Positions 44,423 through 54,460 of a DNA stretch of 64,000 nt are shown here, piece after piece. Source of the stretch: Seiridium cupressi (lineage: Eukaryota; Ascomycota; Sordariomycetes; Amphisphaeriales; Sporocadaceae); contig JARVKI010000066.1 of NCBI GenBank assembly GCA_036674765.1, positions 124,001 to 188,000 on the forward strand. The letters run 5' to 3'. The position numbers and the translations under genes were made by a program. The notes under the pieces are model-generated. The model had not been told where the DNA came from and made no database searches. It worked only from the letters and a program-made list of their open reading frames with translations. Within the stretch, counting starts at the first letter, position 1. The number at the start of each line of letters is the position of its first letter.

Positions 44423-45045
44423 GAATGTGTCGCAATATCTTTCCGTCACAGCTATATCGAAACATTAGAATCGGCTCGCAGAGTTTCATAACATTTATGA
44501 TGTGTCTATTTCGGGAGAGGGGAAGACGGTATTTGGAAGGATCTAGCCAGGTGTGGTGTGCTCTAGGAGCACCTAAAGGGCCGGGTGAGATATCTCACAA
44601 ACAGCACGAGACCAAGCCTGTCGTCAGGGTGCAGAGATCAATGATTATATTTCACTCTTCTGAGAATGGGGTGGAAGATATGAGAACGTATGCGTCACCA
44701 AGGACATCAAGAGCATTGCTCGACTTGCAGAATACAATATTTGTTCTGCACTCGAGACACGAAGGAAGTACGGTGTAATATGAAGAAATCATAGTGGAGT
44801 TATGGTCACAAAAGATGCTAGACCATGTCTATGCGCTTAAAGTTCTAACTCGGCCGAGCTAGTGTGCATGGGCGTTTACCAAAAGAGCTTACATGTAATT
44901 AGAAAGATTAGATTATTATATCACAATGAAACCATGAGAAGCGAGATCTTAAGACTAGACGATCCTGGTATAAACTTGATCCCTTCAAAGGCATGCCAAA
45001 GTTCCTGGCACAGGATAGTGAACCACATTTCAGTCTATATAGCCA
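44423..45045. other. Intergenic, no gene seen
   Basis: About 0.6 kb between convergent MFS and SDR genes. The plus frame 44419-44778 has no domain and overlaps the MFS 3' region. Confidence 0.55.
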
Positions 45046-45777
45046 TTACTTCAGAATGATACCTCCGTTAGTGCTGACGACAGATCCGGTAGCATCCGTG
45101 TTCTTCATGAGATAAATATACGCCTCGGCCACCTCGTCGGGCTGACCGGGCTTGCCCAGAAGGTTTTGCTTGCTCACAAAGCCTCTCAGGAACTCGGCAG
45201 AAGCCCCCCACATCTCCGTCTCAGTCGGCCCAGGAGCGACGACATTGACTCTGCGAGGCGCCAGGTCGACCGCCAGGTTTCTGGCGAGCGCGTGCTGGGA
45301 GGATACAAAGGCAGAGAGCACGCTGTAGCCCGGTGCTGGCTTCTCAGCAATTTGTCCCGACGTCAAGATGATACTCGAGTTGTAGCCCTCCTTGAGGTAC
45401 TTGGGTCCGAGCTTGCCTAGGAAGAGTGGCACGAAAAGCGGGAGTCGCGCCAGCTCGTTTGCTGATGCTAAGTCCAACTTGGCTATTGGCTTTGGTAGGC
45501 CACGACCGGCCGTGTTGATAATGTGGTCGAGCTTGCCGGATACGGTGACATCAGCGAGTAACTTCTCGATTGCGGCTTCTGGGTCCACGGCAGAGAGGTC
45601 GACTGTGTGCCCAGAAGCCTTTCCGTCAAGTCGGGAAACAGCGTTGTTGACCTTGTCTGCGCTCGATGATGCGATCGCTACCTTTGCACCCCCAGCAAGT
45701 GCCAGCTTGGCCACAGAAAAGCCAATACCGGATGAGCCTCCAATGACAAGAATGTATTGTCCAGTGAGTGGAGCCAT
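45046..45777 (-). CDS. Atypical short-chain dehydrogenase/reductase
   Basis: Single exon, 243 aa, usual length for classical SDRs. Start MAPLTGQYILVIGGSSGIG carries the nucleotide motif as GGSSGIG. NTAGRG is the structural NNAG equivalent and SSIILTSGQIAEKPAPGYS has the Ser and Tyr of the active site. The Lys expected four residues after Tyr is absent (GYSVLSAF), though LAPRRVNVVAPGPTETEMW after it is standard. Many fungal proteins of this subgroup lack Y-x3-K, so this may be a family trait and not damage; whether it is an active reductase is unclear. It lies tail-to-tail with the MFS transporter. No signal peptide; likely cytosolic. Confidence 0.85.
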   Translation of the reverse strand: MAPLTGQYILVIGGSSGIGFSVAKLALAGGAKVAIASSSADKVNNAVSRLDGKASGHTVDLSAVDPEAAIEKLLADVTVSGKLDHIINTAGRGLPKPIAKLDLASANELARLPLFVPLFLGKLGPKYLKEGYNSSIILTSGQIAEKPAPGYSVLSAFVSSQHALARNLAVDLAPRRVNVVAPGPTETEMWGASAEFLRGFVSKQNLLGKPGQPDEVAEAYIYLMKNTDATGSVVSTNGGIILK

Positions 45778-46539
45778 GATGAATCCTGAAGAGTCTATGT
45801 CGTTTGGGAATGGAGAAAAGATTGATAACTTGATGTGTACGAAGCGGGAGAGCCGTTGATGTACGCAAGGGATCTATGATGTGCAGAGGCGGGGAATGGC
45901 ATGGAAGACAAGGTACGGCACGTAAGAGGCCATATGGTTTTGTGCAGTACCGAGTGCCAAGTGTCTCTGTGCAGCATTAATCTACTCCAGGCATGTTGCA
46001 TCAGACTTCACTTACATGATAGCAAGGGACAGCCTGAAAGTGCGCATAGGGCGTGCTTGCGCAACACTCGATGGGCTGCAAAGCGGCTCTTCTAGACGCT
46101 CGGGGTTTTGTCGCGGATGCAGAGTGGACCAGAGTGGACACAATGTAGTTAAACTGTTAACTGCGCTCCGAGGGAGGTAACAGCACCCATTTCAGGCTAG
46201 AGTGTGTAAGCGGGATGTCTCGATGCGGCGTTAATGATAACCCCGATCAGGTGATAGTGATTCGCTCGCCTGTTGAGAGACACAGAGCGGCCAAGCATAC
46301 ATTGGTAAAATTTGATTGTCGAGGGATCAGCACATTGAAACTACCGGTCTACACAAACACTGCTAGAATATTCACGGTTGACTGCCGGCTTTGGGAAGCC
46401 TATGACGTATTCTATTTGAGACTGAGGTCGGTGGAACCCAGTTCACCAGAGCCCGCATACCAACAGTTATAAGAGTATTTGTATTAATTGAAAATATGGA
46501 CAAGCAATCTACCCCGATATTTGTAGAAATGCCATCATT
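45778..46539. other. Intergenic, no gene seen
   Basis: About 0.75 kb holding the SDR promoter. Short frames only. Confidence 0.5.
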
Positions 46540-47475
46540 ACGGCAGCGTATTCACCACAGTTGGTTTAAGCTTCAAGGCTGGGATACATGACACACCCAG
46601 CAGTAGCAGCAAGCGTTTGGCCGGCATGAGCCCTGGTACAACCAAATACAAAAGCAGCGAAAGAGACAACGAACGCCATGACTTTTTTGCAACCATGCTG
46701 TTATACCTTTGAGCGGATTCGGGGTTCATAAAGGCGCGATCAGCAAAATCGATCCCGACAGGAGAAGCCAACCTAGCACCGAATCTGCTCGCTCCCTACC
46801 TAGAAGAAAATCATCCTCGATGTCCGGGTCTGTCGGTTTCCTGAAGAATATATCGCATAGTATTGCATAGAAAAGGTGTTAGGCCACGGCCGCGGCTTTG
46901 TCGGAAGCACGTATGTGAGACCATCTACCTTTGAAAGATGTTGTGTTTCTTTCTCGGCTCTGGCATGTTTATAATGAGCATGCCAACGCAAATACTGGCC
47001 ACAAAGGCTCTTTTTGGGGATTGGTTGATGGTTGATAGCTACACTTTGGTATGCGGTAATATATCTCTCAACTTCTATTAGCAGTTATGTAGAGGTAGAT
47101 ATTGGGCAACCCCATACTGGTATATCATGTCCTGTGTCTTTTAAAGAACAGAACCGACTCACACCAGGTTCATCCGTCGTATATATCTGTCTTAATCAGC
47201 CGTTGTGGACTTGCATGTCCGGAGCCCTGAATATCGTATCCAGGTCTCGTAGTGCGTCTTCGAGCTCGACAATTTTATCTTGCATAGCCAATAATATTCT
47301 CACATTCAGGGTTCGGAATTACTCTAAGAATAAACGTCGTACCCCCTGGTTCGCCAATTGTCCGAGTGTTTGTGCGTGCGACGTATTGGCGGTTCTCATC
47401 GTCCTCCTTGGGAGCAGATGGTCTGATTATACACATTGGCAGAAGTTTGAAAATGAATATCCAGCTTGAGACCAT
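46540..47475 (-). pseudogene. DUF6594-like membrane protein remnant (tentative)
   Basis: On the minus strand, 47475-47275 followed by the adjoining frame gives PNPECENIIGYARQDKIVE and LEDALRDLDTIFRAPD, which resembles the N-terminal helix of DUF6594 proteins (a run of LxxLExxLxxLD type). Further left, near 46830-46750, another frame reads PTDPDIEDDFLLGRERADSV and then a hydrophobic segment LGWLLLSGSILLIAPL. The order fits a DUF6594 protein with its C-terminal membrane helices, but stops and frame changes intervene and no complete exon set could be built. Weak call; a chance resemblance cannot be excluded. Confidence 0.3.
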
Positions 47476-49130
47476 TTGTAAAGCTCTTAGTTGCCATGAG
47501 GTTCGAAACTTAAGTACGCATAAAGGGCTGCTGCTGAGTGCATATTTATGTTTAACACTCCGAGATCCCAGTACTGATCTGTAGGTTGGCAGTGGATATA
47601 AACAAAACTTTCAGCATTCAGTAGTGACTGTCTGCATGGGTTTTGCGCCTGCTATCTAATGAATACATGCATCCAGTTAGGTCGTAACGGAGTAACTCAT
47701 TTGGATGTCTTGTAGCTGTCTCCTGGATTCGCTAATTTACGGACAGCAAAGCACATAATACCTGGTTTGAAACCCATCATAAGATTAATTGCACAGCCTA
47801 CTTAATGTGTCGGCAAATCAGCGAATTATGAAGGCCTTTAAAGTAGCTCAAAATATAGCTTACGAGTCGAAGGCAACGATTGTAGGGTGTTGACTGAACA
47901 AAATGCAACCCGAAAGAAAATTAAACACGATGGGCTTTGTATGATTAGAATTGCCCAGTAATTCATCGACTTTGTGAGTGTTACTATGTTATAACCTTGG
48001 TTGAAGGTCACGTATTTAATGCTAGATTGAGACTGGTCCCCCAACCAAAAAGTTGTAATCTGGTCTAATAACAGCATTTTTCAGTTCTGGCCCTTTACAA
48101 TGAAAACGCAACTGCCGTTTCAACTACATGAGACCCTACGAACTAACGGCAGAGTTTTTTGCATCAACTAGCAATGGGCTCTGAAGTGGTTGTTGATGAT
48201 GCTTCAAACAAAAACGAACAAACCGAAACTCTGCGTTCGCCCTTCGAATTGGTCGCTGACTATTACAGTGAGTGGTAAAATGGCAGTCAGCAAATGCAGC
48301 GTCGGCCGTATGATTGCTGACAGTTTCTGTCATGCAACTTGGAAAATTTCCATTTGATTCCTCCTCAGTGCCGAAACTGCGCTGTGTCGCTCAAATAGGA
48401 TAGCGCGAGGTCCTCACAAGGGGCTCGGCACTACATGTGCCGACTCAGTCCAACGCTCTCGTGGACCATGCCGGCGCATGAAAGACACTCCAGTCCCGGG
48501 CCTCATTTCCCAATCAGCGCACGGGATACCAAGTATGGACCGACGCGGATTATTAATGAACATTCGCCTCTACGCCAAGCTCTGCCTCGTGACCAAACTA
48601 AAGATAATTTTACGGTAAGACATACGTCGTAGCATAGTTAGATTGGCAACCTCTCTTAGGATCATCTTCGTGGTGTGGGATCGGAACTTCTACAACAACA
48701 CATGACCAACTGTCGGAGTCGTGGTTTGTCTGTTGGTCGTAATACTTGCTCTGATCTAATATTCCGATCTGGCATTGGGGTTCTGCAGGATCTTTACAAC
48801 CAACAGGACGGCGACACAGGTTGACCAGCAGCCCCTAAGCTGACATATTTGTCCTTACGCATCAAATCATCTGCAAGGAGATAAATAGCTTGGTGGGCCA
48901 GTCACACGGACATACCATGGCGAAAATGAGGTTTTCCGGAAGTGCCGGACCATATGATATTTGTTAAAAGTGGATCAGCGCCGATGACCCCTCCGCCCCC
49001 CAGTCTGATACAGCAGATTTATAGGCGGTGCCGTGCGTGCCATGACAAACATGAATATCATCACACATTTTCCTTTCTTTCTTCCAAGCCGCCAGCGTTG
49101 CGTTACCTGTGTTTTCAGCATATATCTAGC
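47476..49130. other. Gene-poor interval
   Basis: About 1.65 kb with no recognised protein; A/T-rich between 47750 and 48120. The right end holds the promoter of the SPT small subunit gene. Confidence 0.5.
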
Positions 49131-49418
49131 ATGTCAAAAGACGAATCACAAATGGAGCGCTTTACCCGTTGGGTTAGGCTTAAACAGTACCAATTCGAGG
49201 TCACGTTCGCGATCAATGTCTACACCAAGTCGGAAAAAGTTGTATTCTGGTCTCTCCTCATCTTTCTCGTTGCGCTTTTCTCAGCTTGGATCGTGCTTCA
49301 TATACCACGGAGCATCGCACATGCTGTCGATCGGACTCTGACGTATGCTCCCCAGGAACGTGTTCAAGACTTAACTTCGATTAACACTTCCGAGAGACAG
49401 TGTCTATACCAGGGCTAA
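49131..49418 (+). CDS. Small subunit of serine palmitoyltransferase-like protein
   Basis: Single-exon frame of 95 aa starting MSKDESQMERF. The open frame extends upstream to 48942 but that part has no family features. The core is FTRWVRLKQYQFEVTFAINV followed by TKSEKVVFW and a membrane helix SLLIFLVALFSAWIVLH. This is the ssSPT pattern: a W-x-R-x-K-x-Y-Q-x-E-V-T cytosolic helix and a single transmembrane span. Such subunits bind the Lcb1/Lcb2 core in the ER membrane, raise activity and tune acyl-CoA choice in the first step of sphingolipid synthesis. The C-terminal tail of about 35 residues is longer than in animal ssSPT. Intact and isolated from other lipid genes. Confidence 0.82.
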   Translation: MSKDESQMERFTRWVRLKQYQFEVTFAINVYTKSEKVVFWSLLIFLVALFSAWIVLHIPRSIAHAVDRTLTYAPQERVQDLTSINTSERQCLYQG

Positions 49419-50762
49419 GCATTCGAAGCTCGGCTGGACTACTTGGGTGGTGAGGCTCAGTTTATAGAAGGACCTTTCATAGTCCGTTCCGTCACCCTAG
49501 CCTTGCCTGCTTGTCTTCTCATGTGGGTTGACTTCATATGGGTTCACCTCATGTATCGACAGTCATGACTTGCATTACGCCAACCACTGTACTTCTTCCC
49601 ATTCCCCAAAACTGTCATCAAATCATGACCATTTTGCTCAGCCGAATGAGCCCGACTCTTCGTTTAGCGTGAAACGCACGAGCAACAACCCAGATCCGGC
49701 CGGCAAGGATCACTTCAGATCAAGGAACAACTAGACCATCGCCTTTCCTCTCATATCGTTACTACGTCTATTTGGTGGGATCTACGGTATCTGCGCTCCT
49801 GCGTACGTACATGCTCACGTAGGCCATGGCATTCACAATCATCGAATCCGAGTGCTGCTTGTCTTCAGCTGAATCATTGTCGCTTAGACCTGGACCACCA
49901 GTCTCATCAAGATACATCTCGCTAATACAGCTGCCCGTTCTTCCATCCCGGGTCACAACCTCCAATCCCCACGGTTCGAAGTTATCATTTCGGGGAGGCA
50001 GGTGCTTTCTCTCAGCCAAACTGGCAAGCCAACTGCAAAGCGTGGTCTGGGACGTTTCATACTCGCCATCGTGGACGTGGTCCTTGCTGCGACCACCATG
50101 GGCCTGTTCATTACTGCCAGGCCTTTCCAGTCGGATTGGAATGGTTGGGCCTAGGAGGCTGTGCTCTCAAAAGGGCAGCTTTGGATGCTAGCACTGATGT
50201 GGGTCAAATCACGGTCCTTAAACGCTAAGTTGTGCTAAATTGTTTAGTATTCTCGAGTTTTTTATGTCTATCGCTCAGCTCGTGATATTTTACGAGAGGA
50301 AAGCGATAGTCATCAAGCTCGGGCTTGCTGACCTTTTCGAAGATGCCTCAGACGATCGCATCCGCTTGCCGTAATTTTCCACAACAAAATCATACACTTA
50401 CTCTATTGACTGTGGCAGTTGTTAAAAACATGTGTTATAGCGAAGGGCTAGGTGTAATGGCTCTAGCCGTAAACAGTCCGCGCCGAAGAGAATGACGTCA
50501 CCAGGCTGGACCATCAAAGATGTGGAAGACTTCGTGGCCGGATTCAATACTGCGTCATAGACGAGTGGGGGGCTTATACCTGAGGTCGTATAAGAACATC
50601 TAGTATACTAATGGTTATATTTAATGCATTAATTTCTGTGCAAGATGGACGAGGTAGAACGACCTAGCATCAAAAGCTCGTACGGATTATTAATTAATGG
50701 TTTCGTTTCGTTTAGCCGTCTCGGCGAATGGTTCCCCCAAGGAGTGCCGTGATCTAATCTCT
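49419..50762. other. Interval with unassigned open frames
   Basis: About 1.3 kb. A minus-strand frame is open from about 50110 to 49768 and hydrophilic (NDNFEPWGLEVVTRDGRTGS). The plus strand near 50050 has a membrane-like stretch in another frame (FILAIVDVVLAATTMGLFI). Neither could be joined into a gene. They may be pieces of a lost membrane protein. Confidence 0.35.
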
Positions 50763-51182
50763 TTAGTCAATCCACGATTCAATCGTGTTTGGTGCTTCCT
50801 GCTTCCACTTAGCTTGAATTAGCATTGTGGCAATCTCACTGTAATCTCCTTTGCTTCTGATCAAAGCTACATCTTCGTCTTCGAGTTCTTTGGAATCAGC
50901 TACATCCCATAGTTCCTGGCAACGGACCCCCAACCACAAAATGAGTGACTCGATAGCATCCCAGCCGGTTTCGTCAATGGCCTTCATCGATGCCAGGTAA
51001 CGAATAGTGACGAGCAACTTTTCGACCTTCTTGTAGTCCACGCTACTAGCTCGCTGAGCGTCGCGTTTCACCAACCGCGCCTCGTCCTTGATCATTCGAT
51101 TGAGCATTCGAGGATTTCTGGCCCACCGCTGCCATTCTGGCGCCGGGCCTTCCTGGATTGACTCAAGTCGAGATGCTGGCAT
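50763..51182 (-). CDS. Short conserved-looking protein of unknown function
   Basis: ATG 51180-51182 opens a 139-aa frame, MPASRLESIQEGPAPEWQRW, ending ESWID. A TATA-like TATTTAA lies about 90-100 bp upstream (near 51285), which supports this start. The protein is soluble, mostly helical and charged: a basic segment MIKDEARLVKRDAQR, then VDYKKVEKLLVTIRYLASM, then an acidic stretch SKELEDEDVALIR. No signal peptide, membrane helix or known motif. Neighbours give no clue. The continuous frame and sensible composition support a real gene, but no family is recognised. Confidence 0.5.
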   Translation of the reverse strand: MPASRLESIQEGPAPEWQRWARNPRMLNRMIKDEARLVKRDAQRASSVDYKKVEKLLVTIRYLASMKAIDETGWDAIESLILWLGVRCQELWDVADSKELEDEDVALIRSKGDYSEIATMLIQAKWKQEAPNTIESWID

Positions 51183-52185
51183 AATATCTGGATGCAAAAT
51201 GTGTGTTATGAGCCAAAGTCTTCTCAGCTTTCACTGGAGGTGTTGCAATATCATCCTGCAATTCTGGACAGACACCTGGCCCCTTAAATAGTAGCAGGAG
51301 CGACGCCTGAACGACGCCGCCAATACTATCTTCTTCTTTCATCTTGTTCCTGACCTTTGAGTCTTTGATCACCCGGGGACAATTGGACGCCCATTGTCTT
51401 GTCACTAGCTTTCACCGAAACTCAAAAGAAGATAATGGGAGAATACATTGTCTAGGGTGCAAGCACTCGGCAAAAATGATCCGGGCGAGACACATGCCAT
51501 CTGAGGCTCTTCAGCGGCGGAGGATTGTACCCATTTAGCGGCTGAAGTGGATGGCGCTTAAGTTGAACTTACCGGAGCAAAGTTCCATTCCCCGGCAATA
51601 ACAAGGCAAACGGCATGGCCTGCCCAAAATGCTGGGACTCGGCAATCTGCAGTGTTCTGAGAGGCCGTTGCAGTAGCTACATACCCTATTGGCATTTCAG
51701 CTTAGCGTAAGCACCAGAAGCCACAAATGCCAGGCGGCAGGCGGGAGATATGCCATTGTGCAGTAGCTCAAAGCTACTGCAAGCCCGGACAGCCTACATT
51801 GAGGGTTTTTGGAGCATCTCGATTCATGCGGCTCTCTTCGTGCACTAGCCATGGACTGTTTTGAGCTAAAAGTTCAGCTCCAGCTCTATGAATGGACGAT
51901 TGATGATGACCCATCGCAGAGGCGCGCGCTAGACGAGAGAGTTCTAATGCAATATATCCGCTTGACATCATTATGAGCCGTGCAGGAAAAGTCGTCATGG
52001 ACTCGCGTTATGTTGGGGAAATCACCCAATATCCTACGTAGAATAAAACGTGGAGTCTGCGGAACTAGCCCAGCCGAGCCGCTTAGCACTAAAAAAACAG
52101 AAAATGAGCTCTAGTAGGATATAAAGAAAATGTGTGCTGAATATCAACACACCTCACAAATCCAGCTTCATTCATCGATCGTCTT
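51183..52185. other. Intergenic, no gene seen
   Basis: About 1 kb between divergent genes. Frames at 51774-52089 (minus) overlap each other in two registers and lack a domain. Confidence 0.5.
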
Positions 52186-53151
52186 GTGCATACTATGAGT
52201 GAACGAAAGCCACGTCGTGAACAGCCTGGCGGTCGCAGGGTGCACCAGCACCAGCACCACGAACCGTGGCATCTCAACCCTCTACAGACGCATCTGGTCG
52301 CAGCGTCCGGCGAATTCGTGGGGACTTTCCTTTTCCTTTTTTTCGGATATTCGGGTCATTTGATGGTCATTGACCAATCCAGTGGGTCCGTAGCAACGCC
52401 AGGGGTCATACAGACAATGTTCGTCGCCTATGCCTACGGCTTCTCATTGATCGTGACGGTCTGGACATTTTACCGAATTAGCGGAGGACTTTTCAATCCT
52501 GCAGTAAGTACAGCCCGCGGCACCGCCATTCCAATGCTTGTACGCAAAACGACCAACGTGCTGACCGGTCACTTAGGTGACGTTTGGCCTGGCTCTGGCG
52601 GGCGGCTTACCGTGGGCGAGAGCAGCATTCCTCATACCAACACAATTCATTGCCTCCATGTGTGCTGGAGGAGTTGTAGACGCCATGTTTCCGGGTAATA
52701 TTAGCTCAGTCAACACTACTCTTGTTGGAGGCATGAGCATCGCGAAAGGACTGTTTGCCGAAATGTTCTTTACGGCTTACCTCGTATTCGTGATTCTCAT
52801 GCTTGCCATCGAGAAGTCACGGGACACTTTCCTGGCCCCTGTGGGAATTGGACTAGCACTATTCGTCGCTGAAATACCAGGTACGAGCGCTCGGTTTCCC
52901 TATTGCTACCTTTTAGGTAACGAGGTGCTGACAAAACTCTAGGGGTGTACTATACTGGCGGCTCTTTAAATCCGGTACGCAGCTTTGGCTGCGCAGTTGC
53001 TTCCCGAAGCTTCCCCGGATATCACTGGATATATTGGCTTGGCCCTACGTTGGGCGCCATTCTTGCCGCTCTTTATTATCGTTTCGTCAAGGCGGCGCAC
53101 TACGAAGAGGCAAACCCTGGTCAGGATTCTGCCACAGCCGAGGATGTATAA
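52186..53151 (+). CDS. Aquaporin (MIP family)
   Basis: Exons 52186-52503, 52577-52880 and 52943-53151 give 276 aa; Met 52195 (MSERKPRRE) is an equally good start. Introns are GT-AG, 73 and 62 nt. The cytosolic N-tail is basic with a His/Gln run ([10 protein letters not shown]). Six membrane segments follow. The first half-helix is [14 protein letters not shown] with NPA spanning intron 1; the second is [14 protein letters not shown], where NPA is replaced by NPV. A helix-1 motif [17 protein letters not shown] and the end of helix 4 are typical. It should pass water and perhaps small solutes across the plasma membrane or vacuole. The short loop before the second motif argues for an aquaporin rather than a fungal aquaglyceroporin. 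Intact. Confidence 0.9.
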
Positions 53152-53946
53152 TGGTTGTACCAAATCCAGGAACGACAACTTGAGTATTCATATCATCCAG
53201 TATGTGTACCTATGATTTGAGAAAGCGATAAAATACGGGAAATTGCATCATTCGGCAATGGTATATGGCGTATAGGAAAAGAAACAAGCATCAATGGCGA
53301 AATAGGCGTTGGGATGGTAACTAGACAAATTAAGCAAAGCAAGCCAAATAGTCTGAATAGAATGTTTAATTATGGATGTAGTTCCTTGCCGTATTGCCAG
53401 TACATTGGTTCATGTCTACCAATTGCTTGGATTTGATCGTTCAAGTTCGAACGATGCTAGCGTTAGATCACAGTGATACCCATGGCATCCAGCAGGATAA
53501 GAAGTGCCCCAATTTTTGAAGGTCCACCACCTTCGTCGCCTCATTGATTACGCTTCCGTGCTCTATCAACTACAACACTGACTGGGAAGGAGACAATTAT
53601 TTTGTATCTAGTCTTTGGGTATGGTCGATGCATGATTTTTAGCCATGTCTGACGTATCTAGACGCACTTGTAGTGATGCTTTGGTTTCTCGCCACTATGG
53701 AGGACAGCTGCATCCAAGCGTACCGATCCTGGCTTCTTTGGCACGCACACTCCAAACTTTACCGGGTTGCTATAATTCGTCGGGCTATATTTCCCGCTCT
53801 GAGAGTTTGATTGGCTTTCCACGGTGCTGGTGGAAATTTTACAATTCTGGTCTGCTATGAGGCAGTGTTTGTCTGTGCTGGAGCGCTGCGAGACACAAAC
53901 GCCAGTTGGTCGCTCTTCTTGAGCTTCCGGCAATACAGACCCAGAT
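53152..53946. other. Intergenic, no gene seen
   Basis: About 0.8 kb downstream of the aquaporin. No recognisable gene. Confidence 0.5.
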
Positions 53947-54460
53947 CTATGCGCACGAGTATGTGTCGGAAATATTGCACAATACTGTCGATTGATAGAT
54001 ATTGTTGTATGTGTTCGAGCCAGCCTTAACATCCAAGATCCCTCCCGTGCTCGCTTTGAAGTCGATTCCTGGAGCCACCGGTGGTAAGGGGCTGGTATCG
54101 AACAGCTTCGGCGGCGGCGTATTTGTGGTATCATTGCTACCTCGGTTCGTGGTAAATACTGTTGACCCATCCACGCATAGACTTTTGATCTTCCCAGATA
54201 CCAGCGGCCACATCGCTCCACAATCGATTGAAGTTCACGACATTATCTATCATCCAACGAATTCGACAGCCTGCCGGCAAGTACTTAAGCTGTAGGGATT
54301 CAGGGTTGTCTTCTGACTTTATCTGGTTGCACAAAGTAAATTCCACCTGGCTGATCCACATACCCTGGTCGCGGGTTGATGTCAAAGTTGGAAGAGTATC
54401 AGATTCCGAGTTCACGCCAGTGTTGCTGCGTACTATTAAGCTGGCGTTGTAGAAATCGCC
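53947..54460 (-). pseudogene. Unknown protein remnant with a frame change
   Basis: A minus-strand frame upstream of 54140 reads LIVRSNTGVNSESDTLPTLT, MWISQVEFTLCNQI and RIRWMIDNVVNFNRLW. Near 54140-54210 it gives way to another frame with TTNTPPPKLFDTSPLPP, GIDFKASTGGILDVKAGSN and a stop at 53947. The two pieces look like parts of one extracellular-type protein. No start codon with signal peptide was found in frame, and no family is recognised. Low confidence. Confidence 0.3.
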
